Shown here piece by piece: positions 1 to 5,521 of a stretch of 7,549 bases of DNA (position 1 is the first letter of the stretch; the number at the start of each line of letters is the position of its first letter). Under the pieces are notes generated by a model, which was given only the letters and a program-made list of their open reading frames with translations, did no database searches and had not been told where the DNA came from. The stretch lies in the NCBI GenBank assembly GCA_026389675.1, contig JAPLHJ010000225.1, forward strand, positions 1-7,549, written 5' to 3'. Made by a program: the position numbers and the translations under genes. This stretch comes from Chloroflexota bacterium (GTDB taxonomy: Bacteria > Chloroflexota > Dehalococcoidia > GIF9 > UBA5629).

Positions 1-1175
1 GGGCGCTCTTCTGCCGGCGGAGCCGCAACGGGAGCCTCCCGCAAGCTGAGCACAATGCTGGCAGGCGCGCCCGTTTCGCCACTGATCCACGAGACATTCA
101 TACTTGCAGGTAATGCTGTCCCATCCTTTTTTTGCAGGCTGCAGGCAATTTCGCCCGTGATGCCCTGCCTGACGATATCCGTGACCTGTGGCTGAAGCTT
201 TCCGCTTTCCCCTGCTATCACAAGGCAGCCTGCGTCCCTGCCCAGCAGGTCAGCCTTCTCATAACCCAGTAGCAACAGCAATTTTTGCGATACATGAGTC
301 AGCCGGCAGTCAAGGTCGGCTATGGCCACCGGGTCGAGCGACAGGTCCACCACAGAGCGGTAAAGCCTTTCCTCCTCCTTCAAACCATCCTCTATCCTTT
401 TTTGCTCGGTGATGTCCTGGAAATGGACGATAAAATAGGACGGCCCGGCCTCGGAATCACCGATAAGCGATATGCTCATGGCAGTCCAGATAGTACTCCC
501 ATCCTTTGTTTGCAGCTGCCTTTGCACAGGCAATTCGGGCTTATCCAGCGAGAGGAAGAGTGCCATGATATCACCGGTAGTCTCGCGGTCGCCCGGCGGC
601 AGGACTTCGTCGAAGCGGCTCTCGAGTATCTCCCTGTCCTCGTAGCCAACCAGATCGCAGAAAGACTTATTTACCTTGAGGAAGATGCCGTCGGTGCCGA
701 TGATAGCGAGGCCCGTGGAGAGGTCCTCAAAAGCCAGCTGGAAGCGCCTTTCAGCCTCCCGCCAGGCCTTCTCCACTGAATGGTGGCCGCTGATATCCAG
801 CCAGTGGCCCAAAGTAAGCCAGGTGCCACCGTATTTGAAGTAGGTGATCTTCTCGGAGATCCATTTTTTCTTGCCCTCACGGGTGGTTATTTTAAATTCG
901 TGGTTGGTATCTTCATCCTCTTCAAAGAGGGATGCTATGTTCTGCTTGGGCATCTGCCGGTAGCGCGGGTTGATCAGCCGCTGGTAGTCCTTGCCGGATA
1001 GTTCGTCCTGGCTGTATCCCGTGATATGGCGGAACTCAATATTGGTATAAATGAACTTGCCATCGCGCGTGATGTATATTCCCGCGGGCGAGTTCCTGAA
1101 AAGGGCGGTGCAGAGATCTGCCGCCGCCTCAGGCAATATCTTCAGGACATCTGTCCTGTCCGAGATAACATCCAT
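1..1175 (-). CDS. Multi-PAS-domain sensor protein, C-terminus beyond window
   Basis: The minus strand is open from an in-frame TGA just upstream of the start to the window edge, giving 391 residues without the C-terminus. Three PAS/PAC units are visible. The first is at about 22-130, with FRNSPAGIYITRDGKFIYTN and ITGYSQDEL. The second is at about 142-265, with LAIIGTDGIFLKVN and LVGYEDREIL, ending in the classic PAC signature FQDITEQKR. The third is at about 272-385, with YRSVVDLSLDPVAIADLD and LLGYEKADLLG. A short charged linker (KRIEDGLKEEERLYRS) joins the last two. There is no signal peptide or membrane segment, so the protein should be cytoplasmic. PAS domains sense ligands, redox state or light, or mediate dimerisation; no cofactor-binding residue can be assigned here. 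The output module (histidine kinase, GGDEF or other) lies beyond base 1. The ATG at 1175 has GGAG seven bases upstream. An in-frame GTG at 1193 has a stronger GAGGTG seven bases upstream and would add six residues. The gene is divergent from a substrate-binding lipoprotein gene. Confidence 0.9.
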   Translation of the reverse strand, partial: MDVISDRTDVLKILPEAAADLCTALFRNSPAGIYITRDGKFIYTNIEFRHITGYSQDELSGKDYQRLINPRYRQMPKQNIASLFEEDEDTNHEFKITTREGKKKWISEKITYFKYGGTWLTLGHWLDISGHHSVEKAWREAERRFQLAFEDLSTGLAIIGTDGIFLKVNKSFCDLVGYEDREILESRFDEVLPPGDRETTGDIMALFLSLDKPELPVQRQLQTKDGSTIWTAMSISLIGDSEAGPSYFIVHFQDITEQKRIEDGLKEEERLYRSVVDLSLDPVAIADLDCRLTHVSQKLLLLLGYEKADLLGRDAGCLVIAGESGKLQPQVTDIVRQGITGEIACSLQKKDGTALPASMNVSWISGETGAPASIVLSLREAPVAAPPAEER

Positions 1176-1200
1176 ATAATCGCTCCGTATCACCTGCGCC

Positions 1201-1206
1201 CACCTC
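1201..1206 (-). promoter_or_regulatory. Shine-Dalgarno site favouring the alternative GTG start of the PAS gene
   Basis: On the minus strand GAGGTG lies seven bases before an in-frame GTG at 1193. A second, shorter site (GGAG, 1183-1186) lies seven bases before the ATG at 1175. Either start is workable, and the difference is six N-terminal residues outside the first PAS domain. Confidence 0.45.
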
Positions 1207-1233
1207 GTTAATGCGTAATATCAAGTAAGAATT

Positions 1234-1245
1234 GCCGGCGCCGGC
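1234..1245. repeat. Perfect 12-bp GC palindrome in the divergent intergenic region
   Basis: GCCGGCGCCGGC reads the same on both strands. It sits between the predicted promoter and the start of the PAS gene, so it falls in that gene's 5' leader. It could be an operator for a dimeric regulator or a short hairpin. GCCGGC-rich words occur elsewhere in this window, so chance is a serious alternative. Confidence 0.35.
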
Positions 1246-1261
1246 CGGTTGTTACCTGAGT

Positions 1262-1290
1262 ATTTTACATTGATTGGTACAAACAGTAAA
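1262..1290 (-). promoter_or_regulatory. Candidate promoter of the PAS sensor gene
   Basis: On the minus strand TTTACT (1285-1290) and TAAAAT (1262-1267) are separated by 17 bases, matching the sigma-70 consensus at 4 of 6 and 5 of 6 positions. Transcription would start near 1255 and give a leader of roughly 60-80 bases containing the 12-bp GC palindrome. It is only about 30 bases from the opposing promoter of the lipoprotein gene, so the two could interfere with or be co-regulated by one factor. Confidence 0.35.
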
Positions 1291-1319
1291 AACCGATCGC
1301 CATGGCACGACTTGGGAAG

Positions 1320-1328
1320 TGATATAAT
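1320..1328 (+). promoter_or_regulatory. Extended -10 promoter of the substrate-binding lipoprotein gene
   Basis: TGATATAAT is a perfect TATAAT hexamer (1323-1328) with the TGn extension that lets sigma-70 promoters work with a poor -35. No good -35 is seen 16-18 bases upstream. Transcription would begin near 1335, leaving a leader of about 45 bases before the ATG at 1380. Confidence 0.5.
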
Positions 1329-1368
1329 TGGTATGCAAAATCAGCGGCAGTGATGATAAAATTTCTGC

Positions 1369-1373
1369 GGGAG
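1369..1373 (+). promoter_or_regulatory. Ribosome binding site that fixes the lipoprotein start
   Basis: GGGAG lies six bases before the ATG at 1380. The upstream in-frame candidates, GTG 1350 and ATG 1353, have no comparable site and would put ten or nine extra residues, some charged, in front of the signal peptide. Confidence 0.6.
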
Positions 1374-1379
1374 AGAGAT

Positions 1380-2561
1380 ATGAGATCAGTATATTTGTTT
1401 GTGGCTTTAGCCTCTTTTTTAATAGCATGTTGGCTGCCGGGCTGCGCACCGGTTTCTCCGCCATTGCCGGCCGAGATACCCATAGGATGCGTGATGGCGG
1501 TTTCCAGTGCGCCGGCGCAGGGGCCGAACCTGATCAAGGCAGCACAGCTCGCCGTCAATGAGATAAACGAAAAAGGCGGTATAAACGGCAAGACATTGTT
1601 GCTGGTTACACAGGACGAAGGTCCCACGGCGGCGACGGCTTTATACGCGGTACACAAACTTATCGATGAGCAGAAAGTGCAGGTCATAATTGGCTGCACT
1701 ACCAGTGAGGCGGTGATGAACGCCGGGCCCTATTTAGAGAGCAAGGGGGTGCTGCTGGTTTCCCCATCTGCGACTTCCGGCTCATTATCCGGTCAGGAGT
1801 GGTCCGGATGGGCATACCGTGTATGCCCCAGCGATTCGCTGCAGGGAGGCGTGGCAGCGCAATTGATAAAAGACAAGGGATATAAAAAAGTGGCCACCCT
1901 CGTACAGGATACGGTTTATGGCAGGGGGATAGAAGAAACCGCCAGGGAATACCTTAAGGGGACAACCGATATCGTAATCTCTTTGAGGTACGATCCCGCC
2001 AAACTGAGTTATCTATCGGAACTAAACTCTATCAAAGATCAGCAGCCTGAATGCATCCTGCATGCCGGGCTTTACAGCGACGGGGCGGTTATCTATGAGC
2101 AGGCACTTAAGTCAGGGATGGATAATATACCCTGGATAGCGGTTGACGGATCCTACGGTATGCCGCTGGATAAATACCTCGATGCGGCTAAATTCATGGA
2201 GAAGGCGGTGACCGGCACCGCGCCGGTTCCTGACAGCAACTCCAATATATATAAGAGCTTTGCCTCAGGCTATGAGAAAGCTTACGGCATCGCGCCCAGC
2301 GTGTACTGCGATACCACGTATGATGGAGTTTATCTCATAGCGGCGGCAATGGAAAAGGCCAATGCATATAACGGGAATGCGATCAGGGAAGCGCTGGCGG
2401 TGGTGGGAACGGGCTACCCGGGGGTGAGCGGTAATATCACCTTTGACCGTTCGGGAGAGCGTATCGCCGGCCTTTACGGCATATGGAAAGTGGAAATGAA
2501 GGGCACCCAGTACCAGTATGTGATAACCGGCCAGTCAGTCAACTTCCTGAAGCCGAAATAG
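1380..2561 (+). CDS. Branched-chain amino acid ABC transporter substrate-binding lipoprotein (LivK-like, Peripla_BP_6)
   Basis: This 393-residue exported protein belongs to the type 1 periplasmic-binding family that delivers amino acids, amides or similar small molecules to Liv-type ABC transporters. Residues 1-22 form a lipoprotein signal with two possible lipoboxes, LIAC (Cys17, the canonical pattern) and LPGC (Cys22). The N-terminal lobe shows the family pattern with AAQLAVNEIN, GGINGK and QDEG, then VQVIIGCTTSEAV and GVLLVSPSATS, the two loops that usually hold the ligand's alpha-amino and carboxyl groups. The second lobe contains VATLVQDTVYGRG, the interlobe segment and DGVYLIAAAMEKA, and the protein ends in the usual GNITFDRSGE and GIW. 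Length is typical for the family. The ligand cannot be read from sequence. No permease or ATPase genes adjoin it: upstream is a divergent PAS sensor, downstream a convergent HNH gene. It may therefore serve a transporter encoded elsewhere, or act as an extracytoplasmic receptor. Confidence 0.93.
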   Translation: MRSVYLFVALASFLIACWLPGCAPVSPPLPAEIPIGCVMAVSSAPAQGPNLIKAAQLAVNEINEKGGINGKTLLLVTQDEGPTAATALYAVHKLIDEQKVQVIIGCTTSEAVMNAGPYLESKGVLLVSPSATSGSLSGQEWSGWAYRVCPSDSLQGGVAAQLIKDKGYKKVATLVQDTVYGRGIEETAREYLKGTTDIVISLRYDPAKLSYLSELNSIKDQQPECILHAGLYSDGAVIYEQALKSGMDNIPWIAVDGSYGMPLDKYLDAAKFMEKAVTGTAPVPDSNSNIYKSFASGYEKAYGIAPSVYCDTTYDGVYLIAAAMEKANAYNGNAIREALAVVGTGYPGVSGNITFDRSGERIAGLYGIWKVEMKGTQYQYVITGQSVNFLKPK

Positions 2562-2587
2562 TTCGCGACTCCGAGTTCCAACTTACC

Positions 2588-2603
2588 GCGCAACTGGTTG
2601 CGT
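2588..2603. terminator. Weak hairpin between convergent genes
   Basis: CGCAAC and GTTGCG pair across a two-base centre (realistically a four-base loop), with an extra G-U pair outside. It lies 26 bases after the lipoprotein stop, in the 67-base gap before the end of the convergent HNH gene. There is no following T-run on either strand, so it is not a classical intrinsic terminator. It may only mark a weak or factor-assisted end. Confidence 0.3.
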
Positions 2604-2628
2604 AACCTGCCGGCTTCGTTGACAAGTG

Positions 2629-2898
2629 CTAATGAGGCATGCCGTCGGAGGCGAAGTGGGGGTAATCCTGAGTAATTACGAATTTGCTCCACTTGCCGAT
2701 ATGGCCGTACTCAAGGTGGCACCTCTGGCATAGGATTACGCAGTTTTGCAGCGAATTATCCCCACCCAGTTCAGCCGGCTTTTTGAAGTGGGCGAAGCCC
2801 GCAGCCACCTCCAGTTTTTCACCACAGTGCGCGCAGGCCTGCTTTTGCCTGATATAGGCCCTGTCTTTTACATCCTGCGCAAATTCCTTGGGACTCAT
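2629..2898 (-). CDS. Small HNH endonuclease-like protein with two CxxC knuckles
   Basis: This is an 89-residue protein. It carries Cys22-x2-Cys25 and Cys57-x2-Cys60-His61 zinc knuckles flanking a beta-beta-alpha-metal core, with His37, Pro41, Gly45-Gly46, Asn52 and the ending LCQRCH. This is the layout of McrA/phage-type HNH nucleases, which use one divalent metal to cut DNA. One point is odd. Aligned on the Pro and Gly-Gly positions, the usual D-H-x-x-P becomes His37-Phe38-x-x-Pro41, so the position of the general-base His holds Phe and the His is one residue early. Activity is therefore uncertain. TGA codons directly upstream force the start at this ATG, although its Shine-Dalgarno is poor. 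It lies 71 bases after the hydrogenase protease gene on the same strand and could be read from that operon or from its own promoter. Its role is unknown; stand-alone HNH genes occur in chromosomes and mobile elements, but nothing else mobile is visible here. Confidence 0.75.
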   Translation of the reverse strand: MSPKEFAQDVKDRAYIRQKQACAHCGEKLEVAAGFAHFKKPAELGGDNSLQNCVILCQRCHLEYGHIGKWSKFVITQDYPHFASDGMPH

Positions 2899-2935
2899 AG
2901 TTTCAGGTACTCATCAATCGGGTAAGTGTTATCTA

Positions 2936-2964
2936 ATTTAAGCATAATGCACACCTTATTTCAA
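2936..2964 (-). promoter_or_regulatory. Candidate promoter of the HNH gene
   Basis: On the minus strand TTGAAA (2959-2964, 5 of 6 to consensus) and TTAAAT (2936-2941, 4 of 6) are 17 bases apart. The spacer includes GCATTATGC, a short inverted repeat. The -35 lies six bases past the end of the protease gene, leaving no room for a terminator, so read-through from the hyp operon is also possible. The leader would be about 30 bases. Confidence 0.4.
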
Positions 2965-2969
2965 TGATA

Positions 2970-3428
2970 TTAGCACAATTCCTCTTCCACGGCTTTGATC
3001 AAGTCCGGGACCAGGGCTTCTATGGCAGGTGACAACCGGAGGCCGTGCGAAACATCGGCCGGTTCAATGCCTATAATAATCACGGCGGGCAGGCGCCTGC
3101 CCAGTTGCTTCATCAATTTCAGGCTATCGAGGATGCCCATACCGTGCAGGGAAGCGGGCATCTCATCCGCGATATTTTCCACGCCGAGTTTGAGCCGGTA
3201 AATATCGCCCGGCCGGCCCCCGCCCCGCAGCGCATCCACGATAATCAGCTTGCCGCAGTCCGGGTCCAGCAGCGAAAAGAGATCAGGCGCCGCGCCGCCG
3301 TCGATGATAGCTACTTCCGGGTATTTTCCGCTTTCCCGCATCTCCCCGATAATACGGATACCGATGCCATCGTCACGGCATAGGGGGTTGCCGATGCCCA
3401 GTACAGTTATGCGCCCTCTGGTTTCCAT
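2970..3428 (-). CDS. [NiFe]-hydrogenase maturation protease (HyaD/HybD/HycI family)
   Basis: This 152-residue protein is of typical length for the nickel-dependent endopeptidase that removes the C-terminal peptide of the hydrogenase large subunit after the NiFe centre is assembled. The signature GIGNPLCRDDGIG (11-23) is intact. Comparison with E. coli HybD ligands Glu16, Asp62 and His93 points to Asp20, Asp65 (in IIVDAL) and His95 (in SLHGMG) as the nickel-recognition residues. The GIEPADVSHGLRLSPAIEALVP segment near the C-terminus is also typical. It acts in the cytoplasm. It begins four bases after the hypE stop with a weak ribosome site, so translation is probably coupled to hypE. Which hydrogenase class it serves cannot be told, because no large or small subunit gene is in the window. 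I give no gene symbol because hyaD, hybD, hycI and hoxW homologues are not separable here. Confidence 0.92.
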   Translation of the reverse strand: METRGRITVLGIGNPLCRDDGIGIRIIGEMRESGKYPEVAIIDGGAAPDLFSLLDPDCGKLIIVDALRGGGRPGDIYRLKLGVENIADEMPASLHGMGILDSLKLMKQLGRRLPAVIIIGIEPADVSHGLRLSPAIEALVPDLIKAVEEELC

Positions 3429-3432
3429 GAGA

Positions 3433-4359
3433 TCAGCAAATACGCGGCAATATCTCGCCCGCCGGCATATCGACGATGCGAGAAGAGCCTATTCTGGTTT
3501 TCATCACCAGCACTATATCCGCGTCTCCTGGATCAACGACCGCTACCAGCTTGCCCTCGTTGGCTATGTAAAGCGGGTCCAGCCCCAGCAGCTCGCAGGC
3601 GCCCCGTACACCGTCATGGACTGGTATTTTTGCCTCTTCGATGGTAATCCCCACTCCGGATTGCCGGGCGAATTCGTTGAGGGTCGAGGCCAGGCCTCCC
3701 CGTGTGGGGTCGCGCAGGCTGTGTATCCGGCGGCTGGCAGCCAGCATAGCGGCTGTCAGGTGGTTAAGCGGGGCGCAGTCGCTGGTGATGGGGAGGTTGA
3801 ACTGCAGGCCTTCACGCTTGCTCATGACGGCCATGCCATGCTCGCCGATGCCGCCGCTCAGGATTATCCTGTCGCCCGGCCTGGCGTTAGAGCCCGAGAT
3901 GTCCGCTTCACCTTCGATAAGGCCTATACCGGCAGTATTGATGAAAAGGCGGTCAGCCTTGCCTCGGTTGACTACCTTGGTATCGCCGGTAACGATTATT
4001 ACGCCGGCTTCTGCAGCGGTCTCCGCGATGGACTCGACAACCCTGCGCAAATCCTCCAACTCCAGGCCTTCCTCGATAATCAGTGCCAGACTGATGTAGA
4101 GAGGCCGGGCGCCGCTCATGGAAATGTCATTAACCGTGCCGCAGACCGCCAGTCTGCCGATATCCCCGCCCGGGAAGAAAATCGGGCTGACCACGTAGCT
4201 GTCGGTGGTGAAGGCTATCTTTCCTGATAGGTCGAAGACGGCCGAGTCGTCCATGCGGGAGAGGATGGGGTTGTTGAGGGGCGGCGCAAGTATCCTGTCT
4301 ATAAGGTCGTGGCTGAGCCTGCTGCCGCTGCCGTGAGCCAGCAATATTTTTTCACCCAT
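3433..4359 (-). CDS. hypE: Hydrogenase maturation factor HypE (carbamoyl dehydratase), shortened C-terminal domain
   Basis: HypE takes a carbamoyl group from HypF on its C-terminal cysteine and dehydrates it with ATP to a thiocyanate, the source of the cyanide ligands of the [NiFe] iron. The ATP-grasping AIRS-type N-domain is clear, with AHGSGSRLSHDLI (8-20), RMDDSAVF, TTDSYVVSPIFFPGGDIGRLAVCGTVNDI and VTGDTKVV. The AIRS_C domain carries GDRIILSGGIGEHGMAV and LRDPTRGGLASTLNE. The chain ends in PRIC, with Cys308 as the carbamoylation site. It has 308 residues, against about 330-350 usual. After EGKLVAVVDPGDAD (268-281) it jumps directly to IVLVMKTRIGSSRIVDM, without the helix and strand normally between, about 25 residues. 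The usual HGSGG is also HGSGS. An upstream in-frame ATG at 4560 would add 67 low-complexity residues inside hypD and is rejected. The chosen ATG follows GGAGAG and overlaps the end of hypD by eight bases, implying coupled translation. Confidence 0.94.
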   Translation of the reverse strand: MGEKILLAHGSGSRLSHDLIDRILAPPLNNPILSRMDDSAVFDLSGKIAFTTDSYVVSPIFFPGGDIGRLAVCGTVNDISMSGARPLYISLALIIEEGLELEDLRRVVESIAETAAEAGVIIVTGDTKVVNRGKADRLFINTAGIGLIEGEADISGSNARPGDRIILSGGIGEHGMAVMSKREGLQFNLPITSDCAPLNHLTAAMLAASRRIHSLRDPTRGGLASTLNEFARQSGVGITIEEAKIPVHDGVRGACELLGLDPLYIANEGKLVAVVDPGDADIVLVMKTRIGSSRIVDMPAGEILPRIC

Positions 4360-5443
4360 CGGACTCTCCGTACTGGTAATAGGCGGCGCAGCTGCCCTCT
4401 GAGGAAACCATGCAGGGCCCGATAGGGTTCTCAGGAGAGCAGGCTTTTCTGAAAAGCTTGCAGCCGGTCGGAGCGATAACCCCGCGCAGCACCTCGCCGC
4501 AGCGGCAGCCGGGTGCCTCCCTGGCAGGGGGCAGCACAACATCGAATGCACGGCCGGCATCGAAACGGGCGTATTTCACATTCAACTTGAGGCCGCTACA
4601 GGGTATCTCGCCCAGGCCGCGCCAGCTTGCGCCGGCAGTATCGAAGACGTTGTGGATCAGTTCCAGCGCTTTCAGGTTTCCACCGGGCTGGACACCCCTG
4701 GTGTAGGCGATTTCAACGCGTGGTTCACCCCGCTCAATCTGCTGCACCAGCATGTCCACGGACTGAAGGATGTCGACAGGCTCGAAGCCGGCGACCACGC
4801 AGGCCACGCCGTAATCGCGGGCATAAGCCTGATAGGGGCCGGTGCCGATAATCGTGGTAACATGCCCCGGGCAGATGATGCCGTTGATCTTGATCTCACC
4901 CAGGTCGAGCAGTGCCCTCATTGCGGGGGGAGTCGTCTTGAGCTGGCAGAGCACGTAGAAATTGTGCAGGTCCTCTTTTTCGGCCTGTACGACTGCCATG
5001 GCGATGGTGGGCGCAGTGGTCTCGAAGCCGACCCCGATGAAGATAATTGATTGCTGCGGGTTATCGCGGGCTATCTGCAGTGCGTCCTGCGTGGAGTAAA
5101 CGACGCGTATGTCACTGCCTTCAGCACGCGCTTTCTGGAGGCTGGAGTAGCTGCCGGGGACCTTAAGCATATCCCCGAAGGTGGTAATGATTACATCCGG
5201 AAGGCCGGCCAGCGCGATGGCTTTATCGATGTCGCTGTTGGCCGTTACGCAAACAGGGCAACCGGGACCTGAGAGCATCTCGATAGTGGGTGGCAGCAAC
5301 TGGCGGATGCCGTTGCGCATAATGGCGACCGTGTGACCACCGCAGAATTCCATCAGCCTGGCCGGTCTTGTGGAACCCCTGGCGATCTTATCGGCCAGTC
5401 TGCGAACCAGTTCGGCGTTGCGGAACTCGTCGATGAACCTCAT
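4352..5443 (-). CDS. hypD: Hydrogenase maturation factor HypD (Fe(CN)2CO assembly scaffold, 4Fe-4S)
   Basis: HypD with HypC forms the scaffold on which iron receives two cyanides from HypE and one CO; it carries a [4Fe-4S] cluster and redox-active thiols. At 363 residues it has the family's length. Cys34 lies in MEFCGGHT, and Cys62 and Cys65 in SGPGCPVCVT, the three strictly conserved central cysteines. FIGVGFETTAPT and ICPGHVTTIIG are the two conserved loops. The C-terminal region holds Cys313, 315, 328, 335, 344 and 352, which include the cluster ligands, with the usual CRCGEVLRG and PIGPCMVSSEG contexts. The ATG matches the usual family start (MRFIDEFR), and an in-frame TAG lies just upstream. 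No Shine-Dalgarno is present. A -10-like TAGAAT lies only nine bases before the ATG, so a near-leaderless transcript is possible. hypE overlaps the 3' end by eight bases. Upstream, 78 bases away, is the propeller gene. Confidence 0.97.
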   Translation of the reverse strand: MRFIDEFRNAELVRRLADKIARGSTRPARLMEFCGGHTVAIMRNGIRQLLPPTIEMLSGPGCPVCVTANSDIDKAIALAGLPDVIITTFGDMLKVPGSYSSLQKARAEGSDIRVVYSTQDALQIARDNPQQSIIFIGVGFETTAPTIAMAVVQAEKEDLHNFYVLCQLKTTPPAMRALLDLGEIKINGIICPGHVTTIIGTGPYQAYARDYGVACVVAGFEPVDILQSVDMLVQQIERGEPRVEIAYTRGVQPGGNLKALELIHNVFDTAGASWRGLGEIPCSGLKLNVKYARFDAGRAFDVVLPPAREAPGCRCGEVLRGVIAPTGCKLFRKACSPENPIGPCMVSSEGSCAAYYQYGESDG

Positions 5444-5452
5444 CAGGTAGTT

Positions 5453-5482
5453 ATTCTACTTGAATTAGAATGCAACGTACAA
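5453..5482 (-). promoter_or_regulatory. Candidate internal promoter before hypD
   Basis: On the minus strand TAGAAT (5453-5458, 5 of 6 to consensus) is preceded by TTGTAC (5477-5482, 3 of 6) with an 18-base spacer. The -10 ends nine bases before the hypD ATG, predicting transcription from almost the first codon. Two direct repeats sit immediately upstream of, and touch, the -35, where an activator would be expected. Confidence 0.35.
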
Positions 5483-5500
5483 ACGCCGGTGAAACGCCGG
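5481..5500 (-). repeat. Tandem 9-bp direct repeat upstream of hypD
   Basis: On the minus strand CCGGCGTTT occurs twice, exactly, at 5492-5500 and 5481-5489, separated by CA, a period of 11 bases or about one helical turn. A further GCCGG-G-CCGGC inverted repeat (5496-5506) overlaps the distal copy. The position next to the -35 of the candidate hypD promoter suggests an activator or repressor site. The inverted repeat could alternatively be part of a weak hairpin behind the propeller gene. Confidence 0.45.
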
Positions 5501-5521
5501 GCCGGCTGCTACCCATAGCGT

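Noticed and set aside
285..779. Plus-strand open frame of 164 codons
   Set aside because: It lies opposite the second and third PAS domains, which are clearly coding on the minus strand; its product looks like a reverse-strand shadow.
1265..1699. Minus-strand open frame of 144 codons
   Set aside because: It is antisense to the start of the lipoprotein gene, covers its promoter, and its product has no family features.
3250..4227. Plus-strand open frame of 325 codons opposite the protease and hypE genes
   Set aside because: It is antisense to two well-recognised genes, its product has no recognisable motif, and it arises from codon bias of the genes on the other strand.
4360..4560. A 67-residue N-terminal extension of HypE from an upstream ATG
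   Set aside because: The extension overlaps the cysteine-rich end of hypD, is unlike any HypE, and the internal ATG at 4359 has a ribosome site and the expected family N-terminus.
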